Shown in pieces: positions 49,408-59,328 of a DNA stretch of 64,000 nt. A model generated the notes under the pieces. It saw only the letters and a list, made by a program, of their open reading frames with translations. It was not told the origin of the DNA and searched no databases. Position numbers and translations under genes: made by a program. This stretch comes from Turbatrix aceti. Taxonomy: Eukaryota; Nematoda; Chromadorea; Rhabditida; Panagrolaimidae. Every line of letters starts with the position of its first letter. The first letter of the stretch is position 1. The stretch covers positions 496,001 to 560,000 of the forward strand of contig OZ017769.1 of assembly GCA_963969345.1 (NCBI GenBank), written 5' to 3'.

Positions 49408-51152
49408 ATGTCTTCTACCAAGAATTCGCTCAACCATCTACCTGATGAACGTGACTTTGTCCGCGACGATGCTGAGACCGGTGCTGGTGCTGCTAGTGGT
49501 GGCCTGAAGAAGTCCATCGGCCTGCTGTCGGCTTGTGGCTTTGTTATCACGGCTATTATCGGTGCTGGAATCTTTGTCAGTCCCAAAGGTTGGTTAATTT
49601 TTATAAAATGTTGGTTTGTATTGTCTTTGCCTTTCAGAAGTGGCCGAGCCAGCCGGCACGCCCATTGCCTCCCTCTCAATCTGGCTTCTAGCCGGTATCT
49701 ACGTCATCATGGCCGCCTACTGCTACGCCGAGCTAGGCCTGCTCATGCCCGAAACAGGCGGCGAATACGTCTACTTGCGACGCATATTCGGTGATTTTTT
49801 CGGTTTTCTTTACATCTGGATGCTCACGACCATCCTCATGCCCGCAGCCACCGCTACGATGGCGTTGTCCTTCGCGCGCTACCTCCTAGCGGCGTTTGAC
49901 TACGTAGATGACGCCTACTATCTCAAAATCATCGCCACGTTCATGGTTTTGCTGCTTACGATCGTCAACGCCTCAAGCGTCAAGCTGTCGTCCGCAATTG
50001 GCAACGTCACGACGGTGATCAAGCTTGCCGCGCTCTTTGTCATCATTGCGGTTGGTTTGTGGTACATTTCGCAGAGCCACGTCGATCACTACCTGTCTTG
50101 GGAGGAATTGAATCAGAATTACACGGAGCCTGGCTTCACCGTCGCCGGTGGATCGGTAGCGTTCTACGGAGCCATGTTTTCGTTCCAAGGATGGCAATAC
50201 CTCAATTTGATCATTGAAGAGCTCCACAATCCTGCAAGGTGGGTTTTTACCTTATTTTTTGGTTCATTTTGGCTTCATTTTTTATTAGAAACCTTCCCTT
50301 GGCTCTATTCTTTTCGATGCCGATGATCACGATCGTCTACGTCGTCGTCAACGTTGTCTACTTTGCGGTGCTCGGTGGCAGCACGGTTGCTACTTCTGCG
50401 GCCGTCGCCGCTGACTTTTCAAAGATTGTCATCCCAATTGCCGCATTTTCCGTGCCGCTTTTCGTTTGCGTTTCGTGCTTCGGCGCGTTGACCGCTCAAA
50501 TCTTCGCCTTCAGTCGTCTGACATTTTCGGCGGCTCGAAACAATCATCTACCAGTTGTGTTTTCGTCTCTCCACCGAACCCAGGCCACACCGGTTCCTTC
50601 GCTTATCCTCACAGCTGTCATTACGTGGCTTCTCATCTGGATTGCCGAAATCTCTACCCTGGTGTCGGGTGTCGGTTTTATTTCGTCTGCGGTAACGTTC
50701 CTGTCCATCTGTGGTCTCCTCAAGCTTCGCTACACCGATCCAGACGTCGAGAGAAAAGTCAAGCCGTTTATCATCATCCCAATCATTGTTGCTATCTGGG
50801 CGCTAGGCATGATGCTGATTCCACTTCTCGATGCTGATCTGGGTATCCTGGTTGCTGCTGCAGTCAGTATTACCGGAATTCCTGTCTACTTTTTGGGAGT
50901 TCACTGGGATACCAAGCCAGACGGTTATCACACTGTCATGGGTGAGTGTTTTTTGTTTCAACGTTCTTCTTTTTTTGCAGTTTTTTTCGTTTAGGCTTTT
51001 TTACGACAGCGCTTCAACGGCTTACCTGGAGCGAATTCCAACGCGACGGAAGTGAGAAGGAAGATGCTGCAGGGCAGAAGTTTGCCGCTGTGAAGACAGA
51101 AGATGAGGATGCCGGCTTAAAGGGTGAGTTCGTTAAATCCATCGATGAATAG
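49408..51152 (+). CDS. LAT/AAT-type amino-acid transporter (SLC7 light-chain-like)
   Basis: Sodium-independent amino-acid exchanger of the APC superfamily in the plasma membrane. Exons 49408-49588, 49638-50238, 50289-50941 and 50995-51152 join in phase to 530 aa. Twelve hydrophobic segments are visible. TM1 holds the signature [20 protein letters not shown] with the unwound GAGIF motif, followed by [36 protein letters not shown] (the APC-typical P-x-x-GG-x-Y-x-Y), [10 protein letters not shown] in TM6 and SAARNNHLP in the TM8 region. The loop between TM3 and TM4 has no cysteine, so the disulfide to a 4F2hc-like heavy chain cannot form. The N-terminus is short. Probably the second gene of an operon with ATP5MG. 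Confidence 0.94.
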
Positions 51153-51537
51153 GTTTGTGTTCTTTCTTTTTTTGTATTGGAATTGGACTTAAAGCATTTA
51201 TTGATGATGATAAAAAAAATACCGATTTGTTTTCGTGATAATTTGGACGATGTGTATTTTCTTCTGTTTTTTTTATCCATTTATCAATTTTGTTCGTCGC
51301 TAGCCGTCGTTCTACCTCTGTCAGGAATACCTTACATGAAGTGAGATAACGGAGAACTACGGCAGTGGATTCTCGCGATTGCTTTCTGCTCTGCGTAGTC
51401 TTCATTCAACGGCTTTCAGTTTCTGAATATTATCGTCGAAGAGATTTCAGTTTCTGAATATTCAGTTTCTGAATCCAGAAAGGGGTGTGTGTTTTATGGG
51501 TTGAGTCGGAGTCAGGGGCCCCAGGTGGAAAACCACC
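51153..51537. other. 3' flank of the transporter with short tandem words
   Basis: Three copies of the word TTCAGTTTCTGAAT lie between 51416 and 51474, a minor tandem array. No gene was seen. Confidence 0.5.
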
Positions 51538-51609
51538 GGGCCCGTGGCTCAGTGGTAGAGCGCCCGCTTAGCATGCGGGAGGTCCGGGGTTCAATTCCCC
51601 GCGGGTCCA
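51538..51609 (+). tRNA. tRNA-Ala (AGC)
   Basis: A complete cloverleaf in 72 bases. Acceptor stem GGGCCCG pairs with CGGGTCC (one G-T), followed by discriminator A. The D arm has GTGGCTCAGTGGTAGAGC (A box). Anticodon stem CCCGC/GCGGG encloses loop TTAGCAT with AGC at its centre. The T arm GGGGTTCAATTCCCC is a good B box. There is no intron. A TTTTT at 51618-51622 ends Pol III transcription. Confidence 0.97.
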
Positions 51610-51776
51610 GTATACAATTTTTGTTGTTATGTTTTTTCGTTATATTGAAAAAATTAAGTCGAAAATTCAAAATTACTATGAATTTTGACAGTTTGGAAAA
51701 TGCCATCAAAAATCGAATAACGAAGACCTGTGGATTTTTTTAAATTCTTACCAATTTTTTTCCATTATTTTAGCCA

Positions 51777-51835
51777 GCGATCGCTGATAATCCTATCGAC
51801 AACAAACGTGTGCAGAGAGGATTATCAGCGATCGC
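51777..51835. repeat. Perfect 18-bp inverted repeat
   Basis: Arms 51777-51794 (GCGATCGCTGATAATCCT) and 51818-51835, 23-base loop. Each arm ends in the palindrome GCGATCGC. Confidence 0.9.
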
Positions 51836-51995
51836 GAAGCTTACGTTTCCTAAAGGGGGTGGCGTGGTTGATCAAGCTGATTAAAATAATGAAAAAAATG
51901 AATTTTGGTACGTTGTTATGCAAATCAAAAATTTTATATAGATTTTTCAAAGCACGTGATACCCAAAAACATCTTCAACGGTAACCGTAAACAAC

Positions 51996-52883
51996 TCATG
52001 AAGAATCGGAATCAAAAATCGAAAGTGACCCCTTCTTGTGGCGTTCATCGGCGCTGGACGGCGGATTCTTCATGCTATCGGTCGAGAACTGGGCGGAAGA
52101 AGTCGACGGAACCGTAGACGACGAAGCCAGATGCTCACCGGCACCCGTAGAGAAGCCTTCGTGTTGCTGGGGGTTTCGGGGAAAGAACGTGGCGGTCATG
52201 GGATGGGGAGGATACCCTGCCGGATGGGGATACGGCGACCAGGCGGGCTTGGAGTACTCCAGTTGCCGTTTGAGTGTATCTCGCTCCATCGAGACAGATT
52301 GCAGTCTGTCAGTGAGAACAGTCATCTGCTGGCGGTGGTCTGCGTAGACAGCTTCGAGCTGTTTCTTGAGTTCCTCCTGTTCACGGGCCATTTCCCTGTA
52401 CCGGGATTTGTACGACTGATATTTGGATTTCCAGAGGGCTTCGGCGGGGGCAAGTTGCTGGTAAGTAGAAGGACGGATGACGCTCTCATCCCTCACCGGA
52501 CTGGGGTCATCCAGGTTGTAGTCGAGATCCAGCCTGCCCAAGTCGAGGTACTGTTGTCGCTGGGGAGGTGGAGCAAAACGAGAGGAAGGCTTCCGAGGCG
52601 GTGCTTCGTACTCGCTGTCATAGCCACCGTAATCTTCTTCAAAGGCACCTGGACACGAGCGCAGGGGGACACGTTCCCGCGGTGCAGTCGGCACGTCGTA
52701 AGCATACGTGCTGATGAGCACGGTGTCGTCGACGAAGGGACGGGCCTGGACTCTGGACCTGGTGGAGTGTCGCTTCTTCGGGGTAAAGTTCTGGAAGGTG
52801 ACGCGTCGTGGATCGACTGGCTTCTTGTCGGACGGCTTGTCCGAGTTGGTCTTGGATTTGAAGATGTTGCGAAGCGACTTCAT
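51996..52883 (-). CDS. Orphan coiled-coil protein, single exon, 295 aa
   Basis: One uninterrupted frame, of unknown function. The start ATG follows TTTGTTTTTTAG directly, an acceptor, so the message is trans-spliced or has a 5' UTR intron. Residues 1-50 are basic (KSLRNIFKSK... KKRHSTRSR). Residues 80-145 are proline- and aromatic-rich (EEDYGGYDSEYEAPPRK, RQQYLDLGRLDLDYN). Residues about 148-215 form a charged coiled coil (REMAREQEELKKQLEAVYAD, VSMERDTLKRQLEY). The C-terminus is Pro/His then Ser-rich. No TM segment or catalytic motif. The long single frame and codon regularity support coding. It may be a cytoskeletal or scaffold protein, but that is only a guess. Confidence 0.7.
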   Translation of the reverse strand: MKSLRNIFKSKTNSDKPSDKKPVDPRRVTFQNFTPKKRHSTRSRVQARPFVDDTVLISTYAYDVPTAPRERVPLRSCPGAFEEDYGGYDSEYEAPPRKPSSRFAPPPQRQQYLDLGRLDLDYNLDDPSPVRDESVIRPSTYQQLAPAEALWKSKYQSYKSRYREMAREQEELKKQLEAVYADHRQQMTVLTDRLQSVSMERDTLKRQLEYSKPAWSPYPHPAGYPPHPMTATFFPRNPQQHEGFSTGAGEHLASSSTVPSTSSAQFSTDSMKNPPSSADERHKKGSLSIFDSDSS

Positions 52884-54061
52884 CTAAAAAACAAACAAAT
52901 TGAATTTAAATATATAAAAACGCGCGAAAAACAGCATTGAACGTTCAAAATAAAGAAAAATCGTTCAACTGCCGACAAAATCTAGATGCAGTGAATGGCA
53001 CGGGGTAGAGCAGCAAATGCAAAAGCTAACAACGACAGCGCGCGATATTTTTTTTGTGGTGATCTGCACCGATCGCAAAAGCAAAGACAGAGTGGAAAAA
53101 ACTGCTTCGCGCTTTCACCATCAAACGAGTGTGCATTGCTGCGCGCAGCCAGCTTGTGACCGACCAACTGGGAGAAATCGGATCGATGGCATGCTGACCA
53201 ACAATTCAACTAGTCAGTCTGTCAGTCATTTTGGCACAGCCTTTTTTCTTTGCCGGTTTCCCAGATCCCAGAGTCTAAGAAACAAAGAGCGCTTACCCAG
53301 CATTCTGTACAAAAAGTAAAAGTAAAACTGTCGCTTGCGCTTTTCCACTGCTTATTTGTTTCCCTGAAAACAAGAAAGAGAAAGGCAAGGCAAGTTGCCT
53401 TAGGCAACATCAGCAAACGACTTGAATGAACGACAAACACAAAATACATAAAAACTAATAAGTACAAAAATATGGGAAATAATTTTAAAATCTTAAAAAA
53501 GTTCGATTTTTTTCTGAAAGGGTTTTTTAAATTAGAAATTTCCAATTTTTTTCAAGCCAAAAAAATTTCCAAAACATCATAAACTTTTCATCTTATAATA
53601 CAGTTTTTGCGGTGAAAAATACGTTTACTGCAGCAAAAACCGCTAGAAGTATCATCACGACAGTTTTCATTCGGTGGACTACAAGGACCTGCCCGCTGCT
53701 CGCTCTGGTGTACCAGGTGGATCATACCCCGGTCGATCTCGCGATCCGTCACCAAAAAAAATATACAGCGTAAGCCTTTATATCAAAGTTCTGCAAATCA
53801 GAAACCGCATTCACACGTTTAAAAAAAAAGATACGAATACGCTTAAGTCAGCTACGAGTAGGGTATGAGATCTGTCAAAAGCAAAATCAAATTGAGGAAC
53901 AAAAGATAGAAACAGCATTGCAAAAAAAAAGGATGTATACGAAAAGTGGACCAATCGTTAGTAAAAAAACAAGAGACCAGGATAGCAACAATTCTTGGCA
54001 GGAGGCACTTTCTTAGGTACAAAAAGCAAAGTGAGGCATCGGCCGGCAATGAATCGAGGTC
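52884..54061. other. Spacer between the SUN gene and the coiled-coil gene
   Basis: Mostly AT-rich. A GC-richer patch at 53670-53752 keeps a frame open on both strands but has no good splice sites; I do not call it. Confidence 0.35.
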
Positions 54062-57000
54062 TCATTCCTTGCGCATGTCGCCGTGAACTCGTAGTCGGTA
54101 GAGGCAGGTGTAGTCCGCGCCGTAGTTGGAGAGAAGCTCGAATTCAACGATCGGAGTGCCCCGAGGATCCATTTGAAGAGCCGCAAATCTCTGCAGGGGT
54201 TCGCCGGATGCCGTGTTGTAGGTATAGGTACCGACCAGCACCTTATCTGGGTCGTTTTCGGATTGAAGACTCTGAAAAACAACTGTTTGGTAACATTCAC
54301 CCTCAAAAAAAATTACTCACCCAGATTTTGAACTCCCGAGGCGCAGAATTAATATTTCCGCTGATGCTCAGCTCAGCGGGGATGTGTTCGTACGAAATCG
54401 CGGTGATGTCAATGGTTCGAGCGAGTCGGATGACGAGGTACGCCGTCGCGCCTTCAACGGCCCAGCACTCGCCTGGGTTGAGATTCTGCGTTCGGCGCTG
54501 GATGACGCTGCGGGGAGAGTACTGCGTGAACCAGAGAGGAAAGCCGAAGATGCTCTCGACACGGGACTTCTCGGTGTAATCCTTGGTGCACCGCGTGCTA
54601 ATGACCTGTCCACCCGAGGATTCGAGAGCGTAGTCCGCCTCGCCGGTCTTGTCGTAGAGGAAGGTACGAAGGGCATCGTTGACGAGGTGCTGCACCAAGG
54701 CTGGATCAGCGATCGTGGTCACCGTTTCATGGTTGTGCTGCGTGTTCACGACCTTGGAAAAGTTCCGATGCTCAAGGATCTTAGTGATGACAACGTTGAG
54801 TTCATCGTCAGAGAGGGCGGAGAGCGACGGCTTGTGCGCGGCGAGGAGCTGGGAAGTCTCGAGCTTGACTGCCTCGTTTTCCTTCTGGATGATCGAGTTG
54901 ACGAGTTCGGTGAGTCGCTGCATGTCGTGCTCGACAGAAGCAGCCGAGTTCGCGTCTTTGGTTGCCTTTGCGCGGTCGACGAGAGACTCAAACTCGCCCT
55001 TGATCGAGTTGAAGGCGGTCTCGAGTCCGCGGAGCTTGGCGGCGTATTCAGCCTGGGCCTGGAGTCTGGCTTCGCTCGAATCAAGCTTCTTCTGGTACTC
55101 ATCGTAGTGTTCCTGCTGCGCGATGGTCAGCTGTGAGATGGCAGAAGCGAGTTCTCTTCGAAGATTCGTTTCAAGACCTGTCTGGGCAGAAAGCTGAACC
55201 TTGAGATGATCGATTTGGGTCCGGAGTTCCGAAACCTTGGACGCGCTGTCGTCAGCAGCAGCCGCAGCCAGAAGTTGCTTTTCAGCAAGGATTTTCTCGA
55301 CCAGTGCACGAATGCGTACTTCGAGAGCGGAAAAGTCGATCGAATTTGCGTTGAGGTATACTTCAGGGCGTGGAGCAGTCACCAGCTGCCAGAGTCCAGT
55401 GAATGGGAGAAGGAGGAAGCCGATGAGACGCAGAAGCAAAAACCAGGTGCCCAGGGCAAGGTAGATCACTGAAAAACACAATAATGTGAAAATGAAACAA
55501 AAAAGTTATAATTTCAGGATGTACCGTAACCGAAAATAACAACAAGTACGATCAATTTTTACACGATCGTAAGAAAAGTTTTCTTACAAAAAAAATTTAA
55601 TTTTTCGGGTTCATATCATTTTTACAGTCAAAAAACAACCAACCTGAAGACACGACCCAGTAAAAACCATCAATGACGACTCCATACGACTTTCCACCAA
55701 CATCCGAGACGTATCCGCCGAGATTACGGATGTCATTTTCCACAAAAGCAGCAAATGGCTTGGAATGCGCGGATACGGAGTGAATCTTGTCAGCCGCGAC
55801 ATCGACGACCGAATGCACAGAAGACGATACCGTATCCCACGCTTGAGATGTATACTTTGGTACAACGCCGATCGTCTGTACAGTGACTTCCTTGACGTAG
55901 GCCGGAATTGCACCTACGCCAGCAAAGTACGCTACTACCTCGCTCGAAGCGTGTCCCGCTCCCTCGCTGAGGGCTCCGGCTCTCTCGGTTACGTAGTCAC
56001 CGGCAGAGAGGGTCGCTTCACGGGCTACCTGGAGCGGAACGCCAAACCAGAAGACGAGAGCAACGATGCGACCCCAGATGTAGCGGAAACCGTCGGCGAT
56101 CGCGTGTCCTACGACTGTGGTTTTGCTCTTTGCGGTCTCATAGCCTTCGTTCAGTTTCAAAGACGCCGTGTCAAGGTAAGAGACAGTAGTAGCAGTATCG
56201 GGGGAAAACTCTTCGAAACCCTCGTCTAAAAAAAACACAAAACTAGCACTTTTTCAAAAACAACAAGGATATCAGTGATCACCTTCATTCGATCGACGAA
56301 AAGCAACCAGAAACAAAAGGAAGACCAAAATTCCAACCAGAATCCAGAACCATAGCCAGTTACGTTTTCTGCAAAATAAAAAAAGTAAAAACAATAAAAA
56401 AACACAAAAACATACTTTTGCAGGTTGTGCTGCTCATTGATGGCACGTTCGCGTCCACGAGTCATGATACCGCTGCGAGGCTCATTTGCAGGCTCGAGGT
56501 GTTGGAAAAGAAATCCACCAGAAACAATGTACCAAACAAATCCGACGACAGGCAAAATGAAGCTGCTAATCCACTGCAGTTTGGTCTGCCGGGTACGATG
56601 CTGGCCATTCCTTGAGGGCGGAATCACGCCGGCTTCGCGTAGGCGCCTAAAATATACAACGCCATGCATAACGGATAACCGGATGCCAATCAACAAAAAA
56701 TAATAACAAGGAGGATGCGCGCAGTTGTTGAATCAAAACTTTGCTACGCGCCAGAAAGTTTCTTACAACGAAAAAAGTTTGGTGCATGCGTTTACGAAAA
56801 ACTCAAACATAATTTTACCCACACCTAAAAACTCACTCTCGTGTACTCATTCCGTGTGTTGCGGCGTAGGTAACGGTCGAAACAAACCGCCGAGTGATCG
56901 TATTTCCATCTCGAACCTCTTCCGCGCTCGAAGATCGTGCCTGAGCTTCAAGAGGAATCTGGCTAAGATGTTGCTGGATTGTTTCCTCGTTGGGGAACTC

Positions 57001-57934
57001 GACAATTGGTTCCTCCTCAGTGTCGTTGACGTAGACTTCAGGCTGGGGTGGGCGATAACGAAAACCAAAAATATTCCAGAATGCATTCAGGACATCGTGC
57101 CTTGCTTGATTTGCTGCGTATCCGGTGTTGATGACTTTGTCGAGAGCATACTTGGCTGCAATAACGATAGCCCGGCCGATGGTAGCGAGAATAATCAAGC
57201 CGATTTCTACGGCATCGCTGACACGGTCGTACAGGTAGACCAGCGGTGCCAGAGGGGAGATAAGAAGGAGGACTTTGAGGATTTGTCGGCTAGCTGATAG
57301 GATGAGGTATGGGATAACTGAAACAACTTAACACGATTAAAAAACAGTAATTTAAAAATTAACAAAAATGATTAGATTTAGGATATTTTGTTACGCCAAT
57401 TTTAATTTAAAAATATCTTGAAGCAAAATATTGTAACTGCATTCAGTATCTGCAGTTACGACGATATTTCGCTTTGAGACAGGAACAAATATCATGTTAT
57501 CAGTATCCTAGTTCCGTAGCTCTTTTTGCGATAAAAAATTATTTTCGTTGCAACCCGATAATTCCATCATTTCTCGTGCTAACGCAAAGTAAATATTGTC
57601 TTTCCGTTGCTAGTAAACATTGCCTTCCAAAAAACTCACAATAGAGGATAGCCAGAACGTAGCGAGTGATAAACTGAACGTATGTTTCCTGGCCCTTACC
57701 GCCAAGAGTCAGGACTGGGATTCGGTATTCGGCAGGTCCTTCGCCTGTGTACGATCTTCTGAAAATTGCACAACATTGCGTAACGATAAAACGCAATTTT
57801 TTTACATACGAAAAAGCGTAGGTGTAGCCGGTGGATTCATTGTTATCAAGGATGTAATCGATTTCCTCCTTAGTTAGCTTTGGGGAATTTAGCGTTCGAA
57901 CGAGTGGCGAACGTCGCCACGGCGATCTCAGCAT
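54062..57934 (-). CDS. SUN-domain inner nuclear membrane protein
   Basis: SUN half of a LINC bridge: binds KASH proteins in the perinuclear space and links nucleus to cytoskeleton. Eight exons (57934-57810, 57758-57640, 57317-56837, 56646-56416, 56368-56283, 56225-55644, 55468-54321, 54271-54062) join in phase to 993 aa. The nucleoplasmic and membrane half (1-575) has several hydrophobic segments, at about 85-140, 263-285, 322-342 and 530-570. Residues about 590-730 form a coiled coil. The SUN domain (about 800-990) has [55 protein letters not shown] and the final YRLRVHGD. The ATG lies about 39 bases after TTTTTGTCAG, a possible trans-splice acceptor. It resembles UNC-84/SUN1 but has more membrane segments than usual. 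Confidence 0.93.
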
Positions 57935-59328
57935 CCTTTGTTGTTTGTTGACTTGATTGAAGCTTGATTGGGCTGACAAAAATTGGAAAAATGTCTAAAA
58001 CGACAACCAAAAGTTTATTTCACATTTTTTTAACAGCGAATCATGATTCAGCGTTCCACGATCGAGAAACAAATTGTTAGCACGAATTTTTGCATCGATT
58101 CACGCACAAACAAAACAATTTGTCTCATTCCAGGCACCCCGGCGTGCCTACGCCTGGTAGGGATGCGTCGTAGTGCACCACGACCTTCAAAACGGTTGGT
58201 GCAAGTGAAAAATACGAGAGTAGCGTTAAACAACAACACACGCAAGCGCCACAACACCGCCACTCCGCACGCGGGTTGGCAAGCACGATGCACGCATGCA
58301 CGACGATAACGCGTCAAAGGCCACGCGAAGTAGAACTGGCGAAGAAAAAACCACCTACCGGAGGAAGCAGGAGAAAAGCGTCGGGCTAATTTTTGCGCGG
58401 GCGACGGGATGAGAGGGGAGGGGGGAGTGTCGTGAAAGCGCGGATCTCAGCGGTGTGGCGGTGGTGAAAGTGCAAACAGAACCACGACCGAGGAAGAGGC
58501 GGCAGCAGCATCGGTTTTACACTTGCACTGCCGCACATGTTATTTTTGTTGGTGGCTGGCAAATAGTGACGACAACAGCACTGTTCTTGCGCGATGATTC
58601 CAATCGATCGTTAATCATTCAAGTGAGGATGACTGCTGGCAGGCACTTGTTTGTGCGCGGATGGGATTGTGGCTATCCGGGACTTGTGTTGGATGATTCA
58701 TCCTCCAGAGGGTATTGTAAGAAGGGGGGCTTTTGACTTCAAATCCTCTGTTCCGCATAGTTGATTCTTTCTTTGTTTGATTTTAATCTCAACTATGAAA
58801 ATGAAAAAAATTATTAAATTAAAAAAATTTATGAAAAAAAAATTTTTATTTGTGTAAAAAAATTTTAATTTTTTAATTGCAAAATTTAATTTTTAAAATT
58901 TACGGAAAATCGTTTTTATGCCATGTTCGAATCGGCATAGTTCACAAAGAGTGCAAAACAAAAAAATAACAGTAATATTACGGTCGAGAAATGATGTTTG
59001 GTAACTTTGATTACGGTTACCTGTCTCTTTTGGGGTATTGAACGTCTTTTCACTTTTCGAATGAATTATACCATTTTTCAGGAAAAAACATACCCTTTCA
59101 GAAAATTATATAAAAAACGTGTTCGATTTTCATCCCAAAAAGCCATGTAGTTCTCTTCGAATTCGCATCAAGTTAATTTATGGACATTTTCGCTCCATGA
59201 AAATAAAAGTGAGCAACTGATGTAAAAGTGTTAAAAATGGATTTCAATGTGGTAAAACCCAAAAATCAAATAATAAGGGATAAAAAAATGGAAGGGTGAA
59301 TGAATGTAAAAATGTTAAGGACATCAAA
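57935..59328. other. SUN promoter and CDT1 3' flank
   Basis: A GC-richer stretch at 58130-58720 upstream of the SUN gene looks like promoter DNA; the rest is AT-rich 3' flank of CDT1. No gene was recognised. Confidence 0.4.

Noticed and set aside
52038..52940. 300-codon plus-strand open frame
   Set aside because: Antisense shadow of the coiled-coil gene. The minus-strand frame has the acceptor-linked ATG and the coiled-coil heptads.
53670..53752. GC-richer patch open on both strands
   Set aside because: No acceptor and donor pair in phase and no known motif.
54384..55136. 250-codon plus-strand open frame
   Set aside because: Antisense shadow of the SUN gene's coiled-coil exon, whose protein sequence is clearly the real one.
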